The position numbers were made by a program, and so were the translations under genes. The notes beneath the pieces were generated by a model that was not told where the DNA came from, did no database searches, and saw only the letters and a program-made list of their open reading frames with translations. 6,533 nt of DNA from Pseudomonadota bacterium. GTDB taxonomy: Bacteria > Pseudomonadota > Gammaproteobacteria > Burkholderiales > Rhodocyclaceae. The stretch lies in contig WRJU01000147.1 in the NCBI GenBank assembly GCA_009778425.1, positions 1 through 6,533 of the forward strand, given 5' to 3'. Positions 1-5,797 of this stretch are shown piece by piece; within the stretch, counting starts at the first letter, position 1, and each line of letters begins with the position of its first letter.

Positions 1-68
1 CCTCGGGCATTCAACCCCTGTACGATGTTGCTACCGATGAAACCGGCTCCGCCGGTGACGATCATCAT
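1..68 (-). CDS. hldD: ADP-L-glycero-D-manno-heptose 6-epimerase, N-terminal fragment (gene continues beyond the window)
   Basis: HldD converts ADP-D-glycero-D-manno-heptose to the L-glycero form, the last step in making the activated heptose of the LPS inner core, in the cytoplasm. Only the first 22 codons plus two bases of the next are visible. They read MMIVTGGAGFIGSNIVQGLN and then AR. This contains the GxxGxxG dinucleotide-binding loop (GGAGFIG, residues 6-12) of the extended SDR epimerases and closely resembles the E. coli HldD start. The ATG at 68-66 is preferred over the in-frame ATG at 65-63 because it gives the family's usual N-terminal length and has an AGGAG ribosome site (80-76) seven bases upstream. 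The start codon overlaps the stop of the kinase gene in an ATGA arrangement, which suggests one operon with coupled translation. Identity is confident from motif and neighbour. The rest of the protein cannot be judged. Confidence 0.9.
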   Translation of the reverse strand, partial: MMIVTGGAGFIGSNIVQGLNAR

Positions 69-1042
69 GGGGAATCTCCTGTTTTTTGGCCGTGATCGGA
101 ACGCGCCAGTATCCCAGCCAACTCGGTGCGGCTCACGGCAGCGGTTCCAAGCTTGCCGACCACGATTCCGGCGGCTGCATTGGCAAACTGAGTGGCTTGA
201 GGCAGGTCGAGCCCCCGGGCCAGACAGACGCCGAGCGTAGCCACCACAGTATCGCCCGCGCCGGTCACATCGAACACATCGCGGGCATGGGTGGGAAGAT
301 CGAGCGGCGGCTGGCCTTTTTGCAACAGGGTCATGCCGCGTTCCGAGCGCGTGATGAGCAAGGCTTCCAATGAGAGGTGCTCGCGCAGGGCTTCGCCACG
401 CTCGCGCACGGTCGCCTCATCCGGGCATGCGCCGACAACCGCCTCGAACTCACCCATGTTCGGGGTGATGACCGAGGCATTGCGATAGCGCCAGAAATTC
501 GTCCCCTTGGGGTCGACAACCACCGGCAATCCGCGCGCGCGCGCGGCGCTGATCAGCATTGCCACCTGGGCAAGCGTACCTTTGCCGTAGTCGGAGAACA
601 CAACCGCATTGGCGTCATCGAGCAAGGTTGTGAAACGCTCTTCGATGCCCGGCGTTTTCACACTGGCGAAATCGTTTTCAAAATCAAGCCGGATGAGTTG
701 CTGGTGACGGCTGACGACCCGCAGCTTGGTAATCGTCGGATGTTCCGGCATGTCGACCAGGCAACATCGCACACCGCCCGCAGAGAGTTTTTCGGCCAGC
801 AGCCGCGCCGCTTCGTCCTGCCCGACCAAGCCGACGAGGCTGACTGCCGCGCCCAGTGAGGCCGCGTTCAGCGCCACATTGCCCGCGCCACCCGCGCGGT
901 ATTCATCGTTTTCCACTTTCACGATGGGCACTGGCGCTTCGGGTGAAATGCGCGTAGTTGCGCCATGCCAGTAACGGTCGAACATGACGTCGCCCGCAAC
1001 GACGAGGTGGGCCGGGGAAAAATCGGGCAGGGATACGGACAT
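65..1042 (-). CDS. rfaE1: D-glycero-beta-D-manno-heptose-7-phosphate kinase (single-domain HldE kinase, RfaE1/HldA type)
   Basis: This enzyme phosphorylates D-glycero-D-manno-heptose 7-phosphate at C1 using ATP, giving the 1,7-bisphosphate for LPS heptose synthesis. It is a PfkB/ribokinase-fold protein of 325 residues. Visible marks are VVAGDVMFDRYWHG near residues 14-27, SPEAPVP (33-39), the glycine-rich GGAGNVALNAASLG (51-64), VVDPKGTNFWRYR (175-187) and the C-terminal PfkB signature DVTGAGD (258-264) with catalytic Asp264. E. coli HldE is 477 residues with a C-terminal cytidylyltransferase domain. That domain is absent here and hldD follows at once, so a separate hldC/rfaE2 is expected elsewhere. 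The reading frame opens upstream at a TTG (1060), but I chose the ATG at 1042 because MSVSLPDF aligns with the E. coli N-terminus. Neither start has a clear ribosome site. A GATAAT at 1081-1076 is a possible but weak -10 box. Confidence 0.95.
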   Translation of the reverse strand: MSVSLPDFSPAHLVVAGDVMFDRYWHGATTRISPEAPVPIVKVENDEYRAGGAGNVALNAASLGAAVSLVGLVGQDEAARLLAEKLSAGGVRCCLVDMPEHPTITKLRVVSRHQQLIRLDFENDFASVKTPGIEERFTTLLDDANAVVFSDYGKGTLAQVAMLISAARARGLPVVVDPKGTNFWRYRNASVITPNMGEFEAVVGACPDEATVRERGEALREHLSLEALLITRSERGMTLLQKGQPPLDLPTHARDVFDVTGAGDTVVATLGVCLARGLDLPQATQFANAAAGIVVGKLGTAAVSRTELAGILARSDHGQKTGDSP

Positions 1043-1131
1043 GAAAAAGAAATGGAACAACGCTAAAGGGGGGTGATTATCCCATGAAGACCGACAGGAA
1101 AGCTCGTTGATCGTTCCGGTCGCGCCCTACA

Positions 1132-1148
1132 AACGCTTACAAAGCGTT
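1132..1148. repeat. 7-bp perfect palindrome in the rfaE1 / small-gene divergent spacer
   Basis: AACGCTT (1132-1138) and AAGCGTT (1142-1148) are perfect inverted copies around the three bases ACA. The site lies 90 bp upstream of the rfaE1 start and about 107 bp upstream of the small secreted-protein gene, in the spacer between two divergent genes. This placement fits a dimeric-regulator operator. I cannot name a regulator, and a palindrome of this size could be chance. The rest of the spacer 1043-1255 has no gene and no strong promoter that I can see on the plus strand. Confidence 0.4.
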
Positions 1149-1255
1149 ACCGCCCAGACAAGATCGAGCCAACGCGAACGGGTATCGTCACAGCCATGTT
1201 CAAGACGCCGTTTCGCGATGAAATGACGCAAGCGGCCATCACCAGGGAGATCATC

Positions 1256-1561
1256 ATGGAATTTCGCAAAACCTCGCGCATCACGCTGGCCGCCTTGATC
1301 GTTGCCGGTACCTGTTTCAGCACCCCCGCTTTGGCTCGCAACCATCACAATGGGCACCTTGTCCGCGACATCCTGCTGGCGCCCCTGCTGTTGCCTGCTG
1401 CCATTCTCGCGGCATCCACGCCGCAGCCCGTCATTTATGAAGAGACGCACTACGTCACGCCGCCTCGTTATGTCGCACGTCACAGGTATGAACCGCGCCG
1501 CGATGTACGGCGGTACGACAGGTACGGGAACGATGGCGGGCGTTACCGCCGCTACCGCTGA
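1256..1561 (+). CDS. small secreted protein of unknown function with Arg/Tyr-rich C-terminus
   Basis: I do not recognise this 101-residue protein. It begins with a typical Sec signal peptide: RK at residues 4-5, a hydrophobic core (residues 9-18), and a likely signal peptidase I site after PALA (24-27), leaving a mature chain of about 74 residues. Cys20 lies in AGTC, which is not a good lipobox, so a lipoprotein is unlikely. The mature part starts RNHHNGHLVRD, has a second hydrophobic stretch LLAPLLLPAAILAAS (about 39-53), and ends in a 33-residue tail with 12 Arg and 6 Tyr, mostly as RY and RRY repeats. The tail is probably disordered and strongly basic. A start at 1196 is possible, but it would put 20 polar residues before the signal peptide. 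The ATG at 1256 has AGGGAGA at 1244-1250 and is clearly better. The gene stands alone, divergent from rfaE1 and convergent with aas. It resembles the general class of short envelope proteins with basic Tyr-rich tails, and nothing visible assigns a role. Confidence 0.72.
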   Translation: MEFRKTSRITLAALIVAGTCFSTPALARNHHNGHLVRDILLAPLLLPAAILAASTPQPVIYEETHYVTPPRYVARHRYEPRRDVRRYDRYGNDGGRYRRYR

Positions 1562-1602
1562 GTACATGCCCGCCTCTCGACGAAGCGATGGTTGCAGACA
1601 CC

Positions 1603-1654
1603 GATTCCATTTCCCGCATCAAGAGCAGCAGGTTCTCGGGCGGGAAATGGAATC
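1603..1654. repeat. perfect 15-bp inverted repeat in a convergent spacer (possible bidirectional terminator or repeat element)
   Basis: GATTCCATTTCCCGC (1603-1617) and its exact reverse complement (1640-1654) flank a 22-base loop. It lies 41 bases after the stop of the small secreted-protein gene and about 150 bases beyond the end of the convergent aas gene, so transcripts from both sides would fold it. Neither side of the stem is followed by a T-run, so it is not a textbook Rho-independent terminator. It could act as an RNA 3'-end barrier or be one copy of a dispersed palindromic element. The remaining spacer (1562-1602 and 1655-1803) shows no gene. A weaker imperfect hairpin lies around 1757-1785, close to the end of aas. 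Confidence 0.6.
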
Positions 1655-1803
1655 CGGAATTCACTCCCGCCGCCACCCCAACCACACCAGTAAGGCATTC
1701 TTGAAGGTGTTGTCGTTAAAAGTGCCCATAAACTACATGGCGAAGAGCAGCTAGAAACGTCGTTCCCGCAAAAGGGAGAACTGGAAGCGTTGACCGCCCA
1801 TGC

Positions 1804-4014
1804 TCAAGCTTCTTCCGCCATGCGCTGCAGGGTGACGTAATCGGTTTTGCCCGTCCCCAGGAGCGGCAACTCATCCACCCGCACGATTTTCTTCGGCACG
1901 GACAGCTCAGAGATGCCCAATTGTTGCGCAGCTTTCTGCAAGATCGCGCGGTTGAGATGCTCATCGGTGGTAAAGAGCACCGGCGCCTCGCCCTTGCCAG
2001 GGTCGGGCTGGATGGAAGCGGCGTGAAACCCATCGGGAGAAGCTGTCTGCGCCAGTTTTTCCACCGCCTCCAGGCTCACCATCTCGCCGGCCACCTTGGC
2101 GAAACGCTTGACCCGCCCAACGATGTGCACGAAACCGTCGCTGTCAACTTCGACGATGTCTCCAGTGTCATGCCAGTCCGCCCCCTCGCTTGAGACAGGT
2201 GTGTGCAGTACGCCGGGATTGTCCGCCTGCAGATAGCCGCTCATCACGTTGGGGCCGTGCACATGCAGCACCCCTCCGTGCTCGATACCGGGTACGGATT
2301 GCAGCCGGTATTCGATGCCAGGCAAGAATTGGCCCACGGTTCCGCTACGGTAGGCCATCGGGGTGTTGACCGTGATGACCGGCGCGGTTTCGGTCGTGCC
2401 GTACCCTTCCAGGATGCGGATACCGAACTTCTCGAACCACTGCTCGCGCACTGCGGCGGAAAGTTTTTCCGCGCCGGAGATGACAAAGCGAAAGCGATAG
2501 AAATCATAAGGATGCGCAAAGCGCGCGTAATTGCCAAGGAAGGTGTTGGTGCCGAGCAATACCGTGCAAGCACGGTCGTAGGCCAGTTCCGGAATCACCC
2601 GGTAATGCAGCGGCGAGGGGTAAAGAAAAACGCTCGCGCCCGTGAGGAGTGGCAACAACGTCCCCGTAGTGAGGCCGAAGGAATGGAAAATGGGCAGCAC
2701 GTTCAACACGCGATCATCGTGCGTGAAGCCGATAGCGGCTCGGAATTGCACGACGTTGGCGAGGATGGCGCGGTGCGAAAGCACCACCCCCTTGGGCTTG
2801 CCCTCGGAACCTGAGGTAAAGAGCACCACTGCGGCGTCTTCGGGGCTGGCATCAGCTTCCACTTGGCGCGGGAACCATAGCGCCCACCCCATCAGCCAGA
2901 GCTTGTCGCGGAAAGTCATCTTCCCGCACAGGTCTTCGAGATAAACGATGCGTTCCAAGCCCTGCAAGGCGGCGAGCTTATCAGCAAGCTTCGCCTGCTC
3001 GACGAAGGCACGCGAGGTCATCAGGGTGCGGATGCTGGCCGCATTGCATGCAACCTGTATCCCATTGACGCCCGCCGTATGATTGAGCATCGCCGGGACT
3101 CTCCCGAGTGCGCTGAGGCCAAGGAGAAGTCCGAGGGTCGATGCCATGTTGGGCAGGAACAGGCCCACTTTTTCGCCGGGTTCAGTAAAGCGTTCAGCCA
3201 ATCGCCCGAAGGTGAGAGACATTTTCAGCAGGTCATGATAGGTGTATTCCACCTGCCTGATGTCTTCCACAACGCGGCGGCGGCGGCCGTGGAGCCGGAT
3301 TGCGTCGGACAGCGCGCCATAAAGAGTGCACTGGGTTGAGCCCGCCAGCGCCATTTCCTGCATCAGGCGGTGCAGGGCTTCGCCCAATCTGTAATGGCGC
3401 GTCTTGGCATTGGAGGCATCCGGCATCGGCAGCGTCGTGGGCGGCAGTATCGTGAGCGTGATACGCGGAAAAAGTTTTCGCGGCCAGTGGGCCATTTTTG
3501 AAAAATAGCTGTGGCTTAGCCCGTCCAACCGTACCGGCAGCAAGGTCGCGCCGGTTTTCGCCGCCACGAAAGCCGGCCCTTCATAGACTTTCATCAGCGC
3601 CCCGGTCAAGGTGATCCGGCCTTCCGGGAAAATCACGACCGGACGTCCGGACTCGAGCAGCCGGATGATGTGCTTCATCGCCATCGGATTGCTTGGATCA
3701 ATCACCAAGTAGTCGGCCAACACATTCAAAATGAACCGCAAGAGTGGACGTTTCACGTATTCAGCGTGCACGATGAACACCGGTTTCTCGACCGGCAGGA
3801 ACAGCCCCAGCAGAATGCCGTCGAGAAAGGATTCATGGTTGGCGATCACCAGCAGGCGCGAACGCTGTCCATTCCCCGCTGCCAGGACCTCACCCCTCCC
3901 CTGTACCCTTACACGAAAGAGCAGCCTGGCCAGGACACGCAACAGGACGCGCAAAACCGCATGGATCATGGTCTTCACAAAACATGTATTCATCATATCC
4001 ATAAATTTCGACAT
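1804..4014 (-). CDS. aas: bifunctional Aas: 2-acylglycerophosphoethanolamine acyltransferase / acyl-ACP synthetase
   Basis: Aas works at the inner membrane. It activates a fatty acid with ATP onto bound acyl carrier protein and transfers it to lysophosphatidylethanolamine, repairing phospholipids. The 736-residue protein has both parts. The N-terminal PlsC-like acyltransferase (about 30-230) has NHESFLD, giving the HX4D motif with His60 and Asp65, and FPEGR at 129-133. The AMP-forming ligase (about 250-736) has the P-loop TSGSEGKPKG (400-409), GYGTTE (537-542), DTGD (616-619), the hinge segment GRVKRFAKVAGEM (633-645) and the catalytic-lysine region LLGTGKTD with Lys723. It resembles E. coli Aas (719 residues) throughout. 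The N-terminus is about 19 residues longer than E. coli's. An in-frame stop lies just upstream of the ATG at 4014, and no start has a clear ribosome site. Met16 (codon 3969-3967) would give a more usual length. The gene is divergent from aceA. The lysophospholipid flippase gene lplT, often next to aas in gammaproteobacteria, is absent here, and there is no fused transporter domain. Confidence 0.96.
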   Translation of the reverse strand: MSKFMDMMNTCFVKTMIHAVLRVLLRVLARLLFRVRVQGRGEVLAAGNGQRSRLLVIANHESFLDGILLGLFLPVEKPVFIVHAEYVKRPLLRFILNVLADYLVIDPSNPMAMKHIIRLLESGRPVVIFPEGRITLTGALMKVYEGPAFVAAKTGATLLPVRLDGLSHSYFSKMAHWPRKLFPRITLTILPPTTLPMPDASNAKTRHYRLGEALHRLMQEMALAGSTQCTLYGALSDAIRLHGRRRRVVEDIRQVEYTYHDLLKMSLTFGRLAERFTEPGEKVGLFLPNMASTLGLLLGLSALGRVPAMLNHTAGVNGIQVACNAASIRTLMTSRAFVEQAKLADKLAALQGLERIVYLEDLCGKMTFRDKLWLMGWALWFPRQVEADASPEDAAVVLFTSGSEGKPKGVVLSHRAILANVVQFRAAIGFTHDDRVLNVLPIFHSFGLTTGTLLPLLTGASVFLYPSPLHYRVIPELAYDRACTVLLGTNTFLGNYARFAHPYDFYRFRFVISGAEKLSAAVREQWFEKFGIRILEGYGTTETAPVITVNTPMAYRSGTVGQFLPGIEYRLQSVPGIEHGGVLHVHGPNVMSGYLQADNPGVLHTPVSSEGADWHDTGDIVEVDSDGFVHIVGRVKRFAKVAGEMVSLEAVEKLAQTASPDGFHAASIQPDPGKGEAPVLFTTDEHLNRAILQKAAQQLGISELSVPKKIVRVDELPLLGTGKTDYVTLQRMAEEA

Positions 4015-4057
4015 GTTTGATTAAAAAATTTCAGCTAGCGCCGGTTGATCCAGATTT

Positions 4058-4066
4058 AGTTATACC
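4058..4066 (-). promoter_or_regulatory. candidate extended -10 promoter for aas
   Basis: On the minus strand, TGGTATAAC (4066-4058) fits the TGn-TATAAT extended -10 pattern with one mismatch in the hexamer. A TTGACT at 4081-4076 resembles a -35 box but is only 11 bases away, too close to pair with it. A TTG-containing hexamer slightly further upstream is a poor match, so an extended -10 mode is the better reading. The start of transcription would be near 4051, leaving a leader of roughly 37 bases before the ATG at 4014. This is a pattern match only. Confidence 0.4.
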
Positions 4067-4231
4067 AACATGAAGAGTCAACACAAAGTTTGTGGGGCTG
4101 TTGATTGTCTTCCGTGATGGAGCTGTGACTCCGCCATCAACGGGTATCTCTGCCGACGAAGCAATCAGGGCAGATCAATACGTCGGCGGTGGAAGCCGAC
4201 TGTGCCATAAAAAGATCGGGTAAACCCTCTC

Positions 4232-4259
4232 TTGTCGCGCCTATCATTTTATTTATTAT
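4232..4259 (+). promoter_or_regulatory. candidate sigma70-type promoter for aceA
   Basis: TTGTCG (4232-4237, four of six consensus positions) and TATTAT (4254-4259, five of six) are separated by 16 bases. Transcription would begin near 4266, giving a leader of about 95 bases that contains the two palindromes. The AT-rich run offers other -10-like hexamers (TATATT 4259-4264, TATAAG 4273-4278) without good -35 partners, so the exact start is uncertain. Confidence 0.4.
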
Positions 4260-4264
4260 ATATT

Positions 4265-4282
4265 ATGTCTTTTATAAGACAT
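4265..4282. repeat. 7-bp perfect palindrome upstream of aceA
   Basis: ATGTCTT (4265-4271) and AAGACAT (4276-4282) are inverted around TTAT. It overlaps the predicted start of aceA transcription, a place where repressor operators are common. It could also fold as a small hairpin at the 5' end of the message. No regulator can be named from the sequence. Confidence 0.5.
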
Positions 4283-4293
4283 GAACTAATTTC

Positions 4294-4324
4294 CATTAGA
4301 TGTAACTTATATTTACATCTAATG
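4294..4324. promoter_or_regulatory. 12-bp perfect inverted repeat upstream of aceA (operator or leader hairpin)
   Basis: CATTAGATGTAA (4294-4305) and TTACATCTAATG (4313-4324) are exact inverted copies around a 7-base loop. The repeat ends 37 bases before the aceA start codon and 24 bases before its ribosome site. Twelve perfect base pairs in AT-rich DNA are unlikely by chance. The shape fits a dimeric transcription-factor site for control of the glyoxylate shunt, or a leader stem-loop that stabilises the message. It does not match the E. coli IclR box as I know it (TGGAAAT-N-ATTTCCA type). The smaller palindrome at 4265-4282 has its centre about 35 bases upstream, and both share ATGT...ACAT ends. 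Confidence 0.6.
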
Positions 4325-4361
4325 ATTGGCCTAAGCGCCCTTAACCCCGAGGAGAGTCAGC

Positions 4362-5675
4362 ATGTCCCGTGAATCAGAAATCACCGCCCTGGAACAGGAA
4401 TGGGCAAACGCCCCCCGCTGGCGCGGGCAAGGCATCCGCCGCGATTACAGCGCTGCCGATGTCGTGAGCCTGCGTGGTTCGGTGCAAATCGAGTACACAC
4501 TGGCGAAACTCGGCGCAGAAAAGCTTTGGGCAAAACTCCACGGTAGCGCGAAAAAAGGTTATGTCAATGCCTTCGGAGCCATCACTGCCGGACAGGCGAT
4601 GCAGCAGGCCAAGGCGGGACTGGAGGCGGTTTATCTCTCAGGCTGGCAGGTCGCTGCCGACGGCAATACTTCCGAGACGATGTATCCGGATCAATCGCTC
4701 TATGCCTACGATTCCGTTCCGACGATGGTCAGGCGCATCAATAACACCTTCAAACGCGCGGACGAAATCCAGCACGCGCGGGGAATTTCCCTCGGCGATG
4801 AAAACTTCGTCGATTACTTCCTGCCCATCGTCGCAGATGCCGAGGCCGGTTTCGGCGGTGTGCTGAACGCTTTTGAACTGATGAAGAACATGATCGCGGC
4901 AGGCGCAGCCGGGGTGCATTTCGAGGATCAACTGGCGGCGGTCAAGAAATGCGGCCATATGGGAGGCAAAGTACTGGTTCCCACCCGCGAAGCCGTCGAG
5001 AAACTGACTGCCGCGCGTCTGGCCGCCGACATCATGGGCGTCCCCACGCTCATCCTGGCGCGCACCGATGCGGAAGCAGCCAATCTCCTCACGTCCGATT
5101 GCGACGAGAATGACCGCCCGTTCCTCACCGGCGAACGCACTCCGGAAGGTTTTTATCGCGTCAAAAACGGGCTGGAGCAAGCTATTTCGCGCGGCGTCGC
5201 CTATGCGCCCTATGCCGATCTGGTGTGGTGCGAAACGGCCACACCCGACCTGGGCTTTGCCCGTGAGTTCGCGCAAGCGGTGCGAACCGTCTGTCCAAGC
5301 CGGCTCCTGGCCTATAACTGCTCGCCCTCTTTCAACTGGAAGAAGAACCTGGACGACATGACCATCGCCCGGTTTCAGGAAGAACTCTCCGCACTGGGTT
5401 ACAAATACCAGTTCATCACCCTCGCGGGCATTCATCTGAATTGGTACAACACCTTCCGCTTCGCACACGCCTATGCGCGCGGCGAAGGCATGCGCCATTA
5501 CGTAGAAATGGTCCAAGAGCCTGAATTCGCCGCGCGCGATCAGGGCTACACCTTCGCTGCCCACCAGCAGGAAGTGGGCGCGGGCTACTTCGACGAAGTC
5601 ACGACGATCATCCAGGGCGGCCATTCCTCTGTCAAGGCACTCGTCGGTTCGACCGAAGAAGCGCAATTCCACTAA
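4362..5675 (+). CDS. aceA: isocitrate lyase (glyoxylate shunt)
   Basis: AceA cleaves isocitrate to glyoxylate and succinate in the cytoplasm, bypassing the CO2-losing steps of the TCA cycle so that acetate or fatty-acid carbon can be used for growth. The 437-residue protein is full length for the bacterial short type (E. coli 434). Visible marks are SGWQVAAD (93-100), YPDQSLY (108-114), VADAEAGFGG (157-166) with metal-binding acidic residues, the signature KKCGHMGGK (195-203) with catalytic Cys197, YADLVWCET (284-292), NCSPSFNW (319-326) and a C-terminus GSTEEAQF resembling E. coli. A strong GAGGAGA ribosome site (4349-4355) lies six bases before the ATG. It is followed after 122 bases by aceB in the same direction. 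The upstream AT-rich region with two palindromes suggests specific regulation. No truncation or missing active-site residue is seen. Confidence 0.98.
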   Translation: MSRESEITALEQEWANAPRWRGQGIRRDYSAADVVSLRGSVQIEYTLAKLGAEKLWAKLHGSAKKGYVNAFGAITAGQAMQQAKAGLEAVYLSGWQVAADGNTSETMYPDQSLYAYDSVPTMVRRINNTFKRADEIQHARGISLGDENFVDYFLPIVADAEAGFGGVLNAFELMKNMIAAGAAGVHFEDQLAAVKKCGHMGGKVLVPTREAVEKLTAARLAADIMGVPTLILARTDAEAANLLTSDCDENDRPFLTGERTPEGFYRVKNGLEQAISRGVAYAPYADLVWCETATPDLGFAREFAQAVRTVCPSRLLAYNCSPSFNWKKNLDDMTIARFQEELSALGYKYQFITLAGIHLNWYNTFRFAHAYARGEGMRHYVEMVQEPEFAARDQGYTFAAHQQEVGAGYFDEVTTIIQGGHSSVKALVGSTEEAQFH

Positions 5676-5700
5676 GGAAACCCTGATTTACCTCCGCATT

Positions 5701-5755
5701 TTCCTCTCCCGCTTGTCGGGAGGGGAACCCCGAAGAGATGGGAGAGGGGAATTCC
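5701..5755. repeat. REP-like palindromic element between aceA and aceB
   Basis: TTCCTCTCCCG (5701-5711) pairs with CGGGAGGGGAA (5717-5727) in an 11-bp stem with one G-T wobble and a 5-base loop. A second purine-rich block, GGGAGAGG (5740-5747), is an exact complement of CCTCTCCC (5703-5710), so the left arm can pair with either partner. The block runs into the palindrome GGAATTCC (5748-5755). The CCTCTCCCG-loop-CGGGAG pattern followed by a second GGGAGAGGGG block resembles palindromic repeats found in many intergenic regions of proteobacteria. The hairpin starts 25 bases after the aceA stop and has no T-run, so it is more likely an mRNA 3'-end stabiliser or partial terminator than a full terminator. 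Copy number in the genome cannot be seen from here. Confidence 0.6.
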
Positions 5756-5797
5756 ACACGGAAGGGCATTCCCCCGCCAGACAAAAGGAAAACCGTC

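Larger units (their letters stand above)
4015..4361. other. 347-bp divergent regulatory spacer between aas and aceA
   Basis: I see no gene here on either strand. From left to right it holds the aas leader and candidate promoter (4015-4081), then a GC-normal part (about 4100-4200) with several competing short stems. These are TGATGG 4115-4120 with CCATCA 4134-4139; TCTGCC 4149-4154 with GGCAGA 4169-4174; GCCGACG 4152-4158 with CGTCGGC 4181-4187; and GTCGGC 4182-4187 with GCCGAC 4195-4200. After these comes a very AT-rich part (4241-4330, 19 G/C of 90) with the candidate aceA promoter and two palindromes, ending in a strong ribosome site for aceA. The base composition changes sharply between the two halves. 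Confidence 0.75.

Noticed and set aside
1196..1255. 20-codon N-terminal extension of the small secreted protein
   Set aside because: It would bury the signal peptide behind 20 polar residues. The ATG at 1256 has a much better ribosome site.
1127..1567. 146-codon minus-strand frame opposite the small gene
   Set aside because: It is antisense to the better-supported secreted-protein gene, and no family features are visible.
1302..1754. 150-codon plus-strand frame overlapping the small secreted-protein gene and running into the spacer
   Set aside because: It has no ribosome site or recognisable domain. The overlapping frame with a clear signal peptide and good ribosome site (1256-1561) explains the region better, and the tail crosses the inverted repeat.
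2203..2814. 203-codon plus-strand frame inside aas
   Set aside because: It is antisense to the AMP-ligase domain of aas, whose motifs are all intact in the minus frame.
4076..4081. TTGACT as a -35 box paired with TATAAC for aas
   Set aside because: The spacing of 11 bases is too short for a sigma70 promoter, so the extended -10 reading was kept instead.
4638..5672. 344-codon open frame on the minus strand opposite aceA
   Set aside because: It lies wholly antisense to a complete, strongly conserved isocitrate lyase. Long antisense frames are common opposite GC-rich genes, and its translation shows no recognisable domain.
5701..5727. Rho-independent terminator after aceA
   Set aside because: The stem is strong but no T-run follows it, and aceB continues in the same direction. 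It is better described as a REP-like element.
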